A DNA stretch of 48,267 bases from Hemicentrotus pulcherrimus (taxonomy: Eukaryota; Echinodermata; Echinoidea; Camarodonta; Strongylocentrotidae): contig BEXV01000492.1 in the NCBI GenBank assembly GCA_003118195.1, forward strand, positions 87,755 to 136,021. The letters are read 5' to 3'. The position numbers and the translations under genes are program-made. The notes under the pieces are model-generated. The model was given only the letters and a program-made list of their open reading frames with translations. It had not been told where the DNA came from and did no database searches. Every line of letters begins with the position of its first letter. The stretch's first letter is position 1. Below, in pieces: positions 46,757 to 48,267 of this stretch.

Positions 46757-46785
46757 CACGTGGGGGCACCACATAATTATAAAAG
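46757..46785 (+). promoter_or_regulatory. Candidate core promoter: CACGTG E-box and TATAAAAG
   Basis: CACGTG at 46757-46762 and TATAAAAG at 46778-46785 lie in a locally GC-rich patch. Initiator-like TTCAGTT follows at 46814-46820. A possible donor GAG|GTAATA lies near 46912. No protein frame follows, so any transcript would begin with a non-coding exon. Confidence 0.3.
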
Positions 46786-46829
46786 GCGCGTACCTTCAGC
46801 TACCTCGAACTGCTTCAGTTGTCTCCTCT

Positions 46830-48267
46830 TGAGTATGATCCACTAGAGTACATTGAGGCAGTTCCTCACTTCACCCGAATAGACCCGAATATCATGACCC
46901 CTGCTCTGTGAGGTAATACTTCTTACATGTGTGAGCAGATGATTGAGGATTCGGTAGTCCCTAATTACCATGGTTATTTTTAAACGTGAGTCAACGATGA
47001 ACTTGTTCAAAAGTCATTCTAGGGTCATTTCAAGTTCAACTTGAACATAATGCTCTCGAGTAACTACTCTACACGTAATTTTTTTTTAATCGATCAAAGC
47101 TAACAGTACATGTATCACATGTTCTAATTACTAGTAATTTAATCAACATAAGAGGAAGCTAATAATTATTTACTGCCTAAAGAAAATGATGAACAAGGCA
47201 ATTACACCTCAAGCAGATATTAACCCTACCTCCACAGTTTAACAGATCGATGCACCATTGGGGGCAGATACTTATCGTATTATCTACAGTCAGATTTGTA
47301 GTAGGTCCATCAGTGTATGATTGTTTATTTATTTACTTTTGGAAACTCGTCGGCAGAATGCGATGAAAGTATTTCAAATTTTTCTACAACGATCGGGAAT
47401 TATTTCTCGTATTTTGTCTTTGAATGTGCAAAACGTTATCTTAATGGTTTAACCTGCTATTAGCTTGTGCATCTTTTTTTTCTTTGTACAGGCGAAGAAG
47501 AAAAGTAACAAAATATGGCAAAAATAATAGCAAAAAGGCATAATAGTAAACATTTTTACAATTGCAGATAGATGGAAGACAAATTAAAACGATTGTTTTA
47601 AAATTTTTCTTGGCATTGCAGAATACAAGGTTACGTGAGGGCCTGAACTTTTAGCTTGTTTGTTATGTGGTCTCAGTATCAGAAAAAGATGATGAGATTG
47701 TTATAACACGATGTAATACAGTGTTGTGACGTGTAAGCTTCAATCGAACAACCATGAAATCCGATTTCGTTCAGATAACATTTCGCCTCGGCAACCTTTT
47801 GCCAATTTACAGATTGGATTAATGATTAAGAGATAATACATTCGTTATAACGTATTGAAGAACCTTCCATGACCTTTTGACGAGAAGTATGATCTTTTGA
47901 AATTGAATCATTCAATCTGAAATGTTCATTATGTTTAATACACACCTTAAAGTCAAATTTATAATAATCTTGCTTAAAGTCATAGAATAACATCTGGATA
48001 AACAAAAACAGTGACACTAACACGCCATTTATATTAGTTTAAATCACTGAACTATTTGTGATCCGAGTAGGTAAACTCCCCAATAACGAACACCCACCCT
48101 CTCTCTCTCTCTTCCTTCCTTTGTACAGTGTTTATTTCATTTTCTCAATCTTAGTCTCTTCACCTCTATATTAAAGGAGATTTCGGTCGTCGAATGTCCG
48201 ATGAACACGAATGTTGCATGTTTGTAGATATTTACGTAAGGAAGAAGATAGTATAATTATTTTTTTC
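46830..48267. other. Non-coding stretch, nothing firm
   Basis: AT-rich to the window end, with a small CT patch at 48099-48120. One 65-codon minus frame at 48023-47826 has no recognisable feature. Confidence 0.45.

Noticed and set aside
1..48267. CRISPR array or prokaryotic operon
   Set aside because: No regularly spaced identical repeats with unique spacers and no runs of adjacent coding genes. The content is eukaryotic.

Overview
This is low-gene-density animal genomic DNA from a draft assembly: it has a 352-base N gap at 28112-28463 and single Ns at 25196 and 26481. It is AT-rich, full of dinucleotide and trinucleotide microsatellites, and carries tRNA-headed SINEs, short TTAA-flanked inverted-repeat elements and one larger fold-back element. 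The only substantial protein-coding sequence I can support has a eukaryotic splice donor. This repeat mixture fits a marine invertebrate deuterostome, and a sea urchin or other echinoderm is my best guess. That is an inference from repeat style, not a proven identification.

Layout. 1-260 is a purine-rich GAA/GAG tract. 260-8660 is AT-rich non-coding DNA with two small repeats near 2.5-2.7 kb, short palindromes at 6.37 and 7.07 kb, and a TTAA element at 7803-8178. 8671-8808 is a miniature inverted-repeat element with a target-site duplication. 8.8-18.4 kb is mostly non-coding with large CT, CATC and ATC microsatellites. 18.44-20.54 kb holds the one convincing gene, on the minus strand. 20.5-28.1 kb is non-coding with a second TTAA element and GA, CT and TG repeats, then the gap. 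28.9-35.3 kb holds two SINEs that share a tail (28.9 and 35.0 kb), a possible minus-strand TATA promoter at 30.74 kb and a 290-bp TTC tract. A third, distinct SINE lies at 27.6 kb. 35.4-36.05 kb is a CpG-richer patch with an RFX-type X-box and a near-perfect 119-bp inverted repeat. 37.4 and 40.7 kb hold further TTAA elements. 41.6-46.0 kb is a repeat cluster: two minisatellites around a 3.1-kb fold-back element that contains a decayed CXC-type open reading frame and repeated nuclear-receptor-type half-sites. 46-48.3 kb is non-coding apart from one TATA-like site.

The gene. The minus-strand coding exon at 20434-19586 encodes a signal peptide followed by a Gly/Pro/Phe-rich, acidic, degenerate WG(A/L)F-repeat region. 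It ends in Arg-Asp-Arg-Lys-Arg exactly at a consensus GTAAGT donor in phase 0. About 0.9 kb downstream a C-rich tract with CAG opens a frame-compatible terminal exon of 43 codons, containing another Lys-Arg, then a stop, then AATAAA about 110 nt later. Together these suggest a secreted precursor that is cleaved at basic sites, possibly a neuropeptide or hormone-like precursor. I do not recognise the family.

Apart from this gene I found no complete conserved gene. Most open frames of 60-170 codons in the window are chance or low-complexity frames. The most unusual structures are the WGxF precursor, the fold-back element with DR1-like half-site clusters, the inverted exon-like hairpin at 35.8-36.05 kb, and the mosaic TTAA element family.
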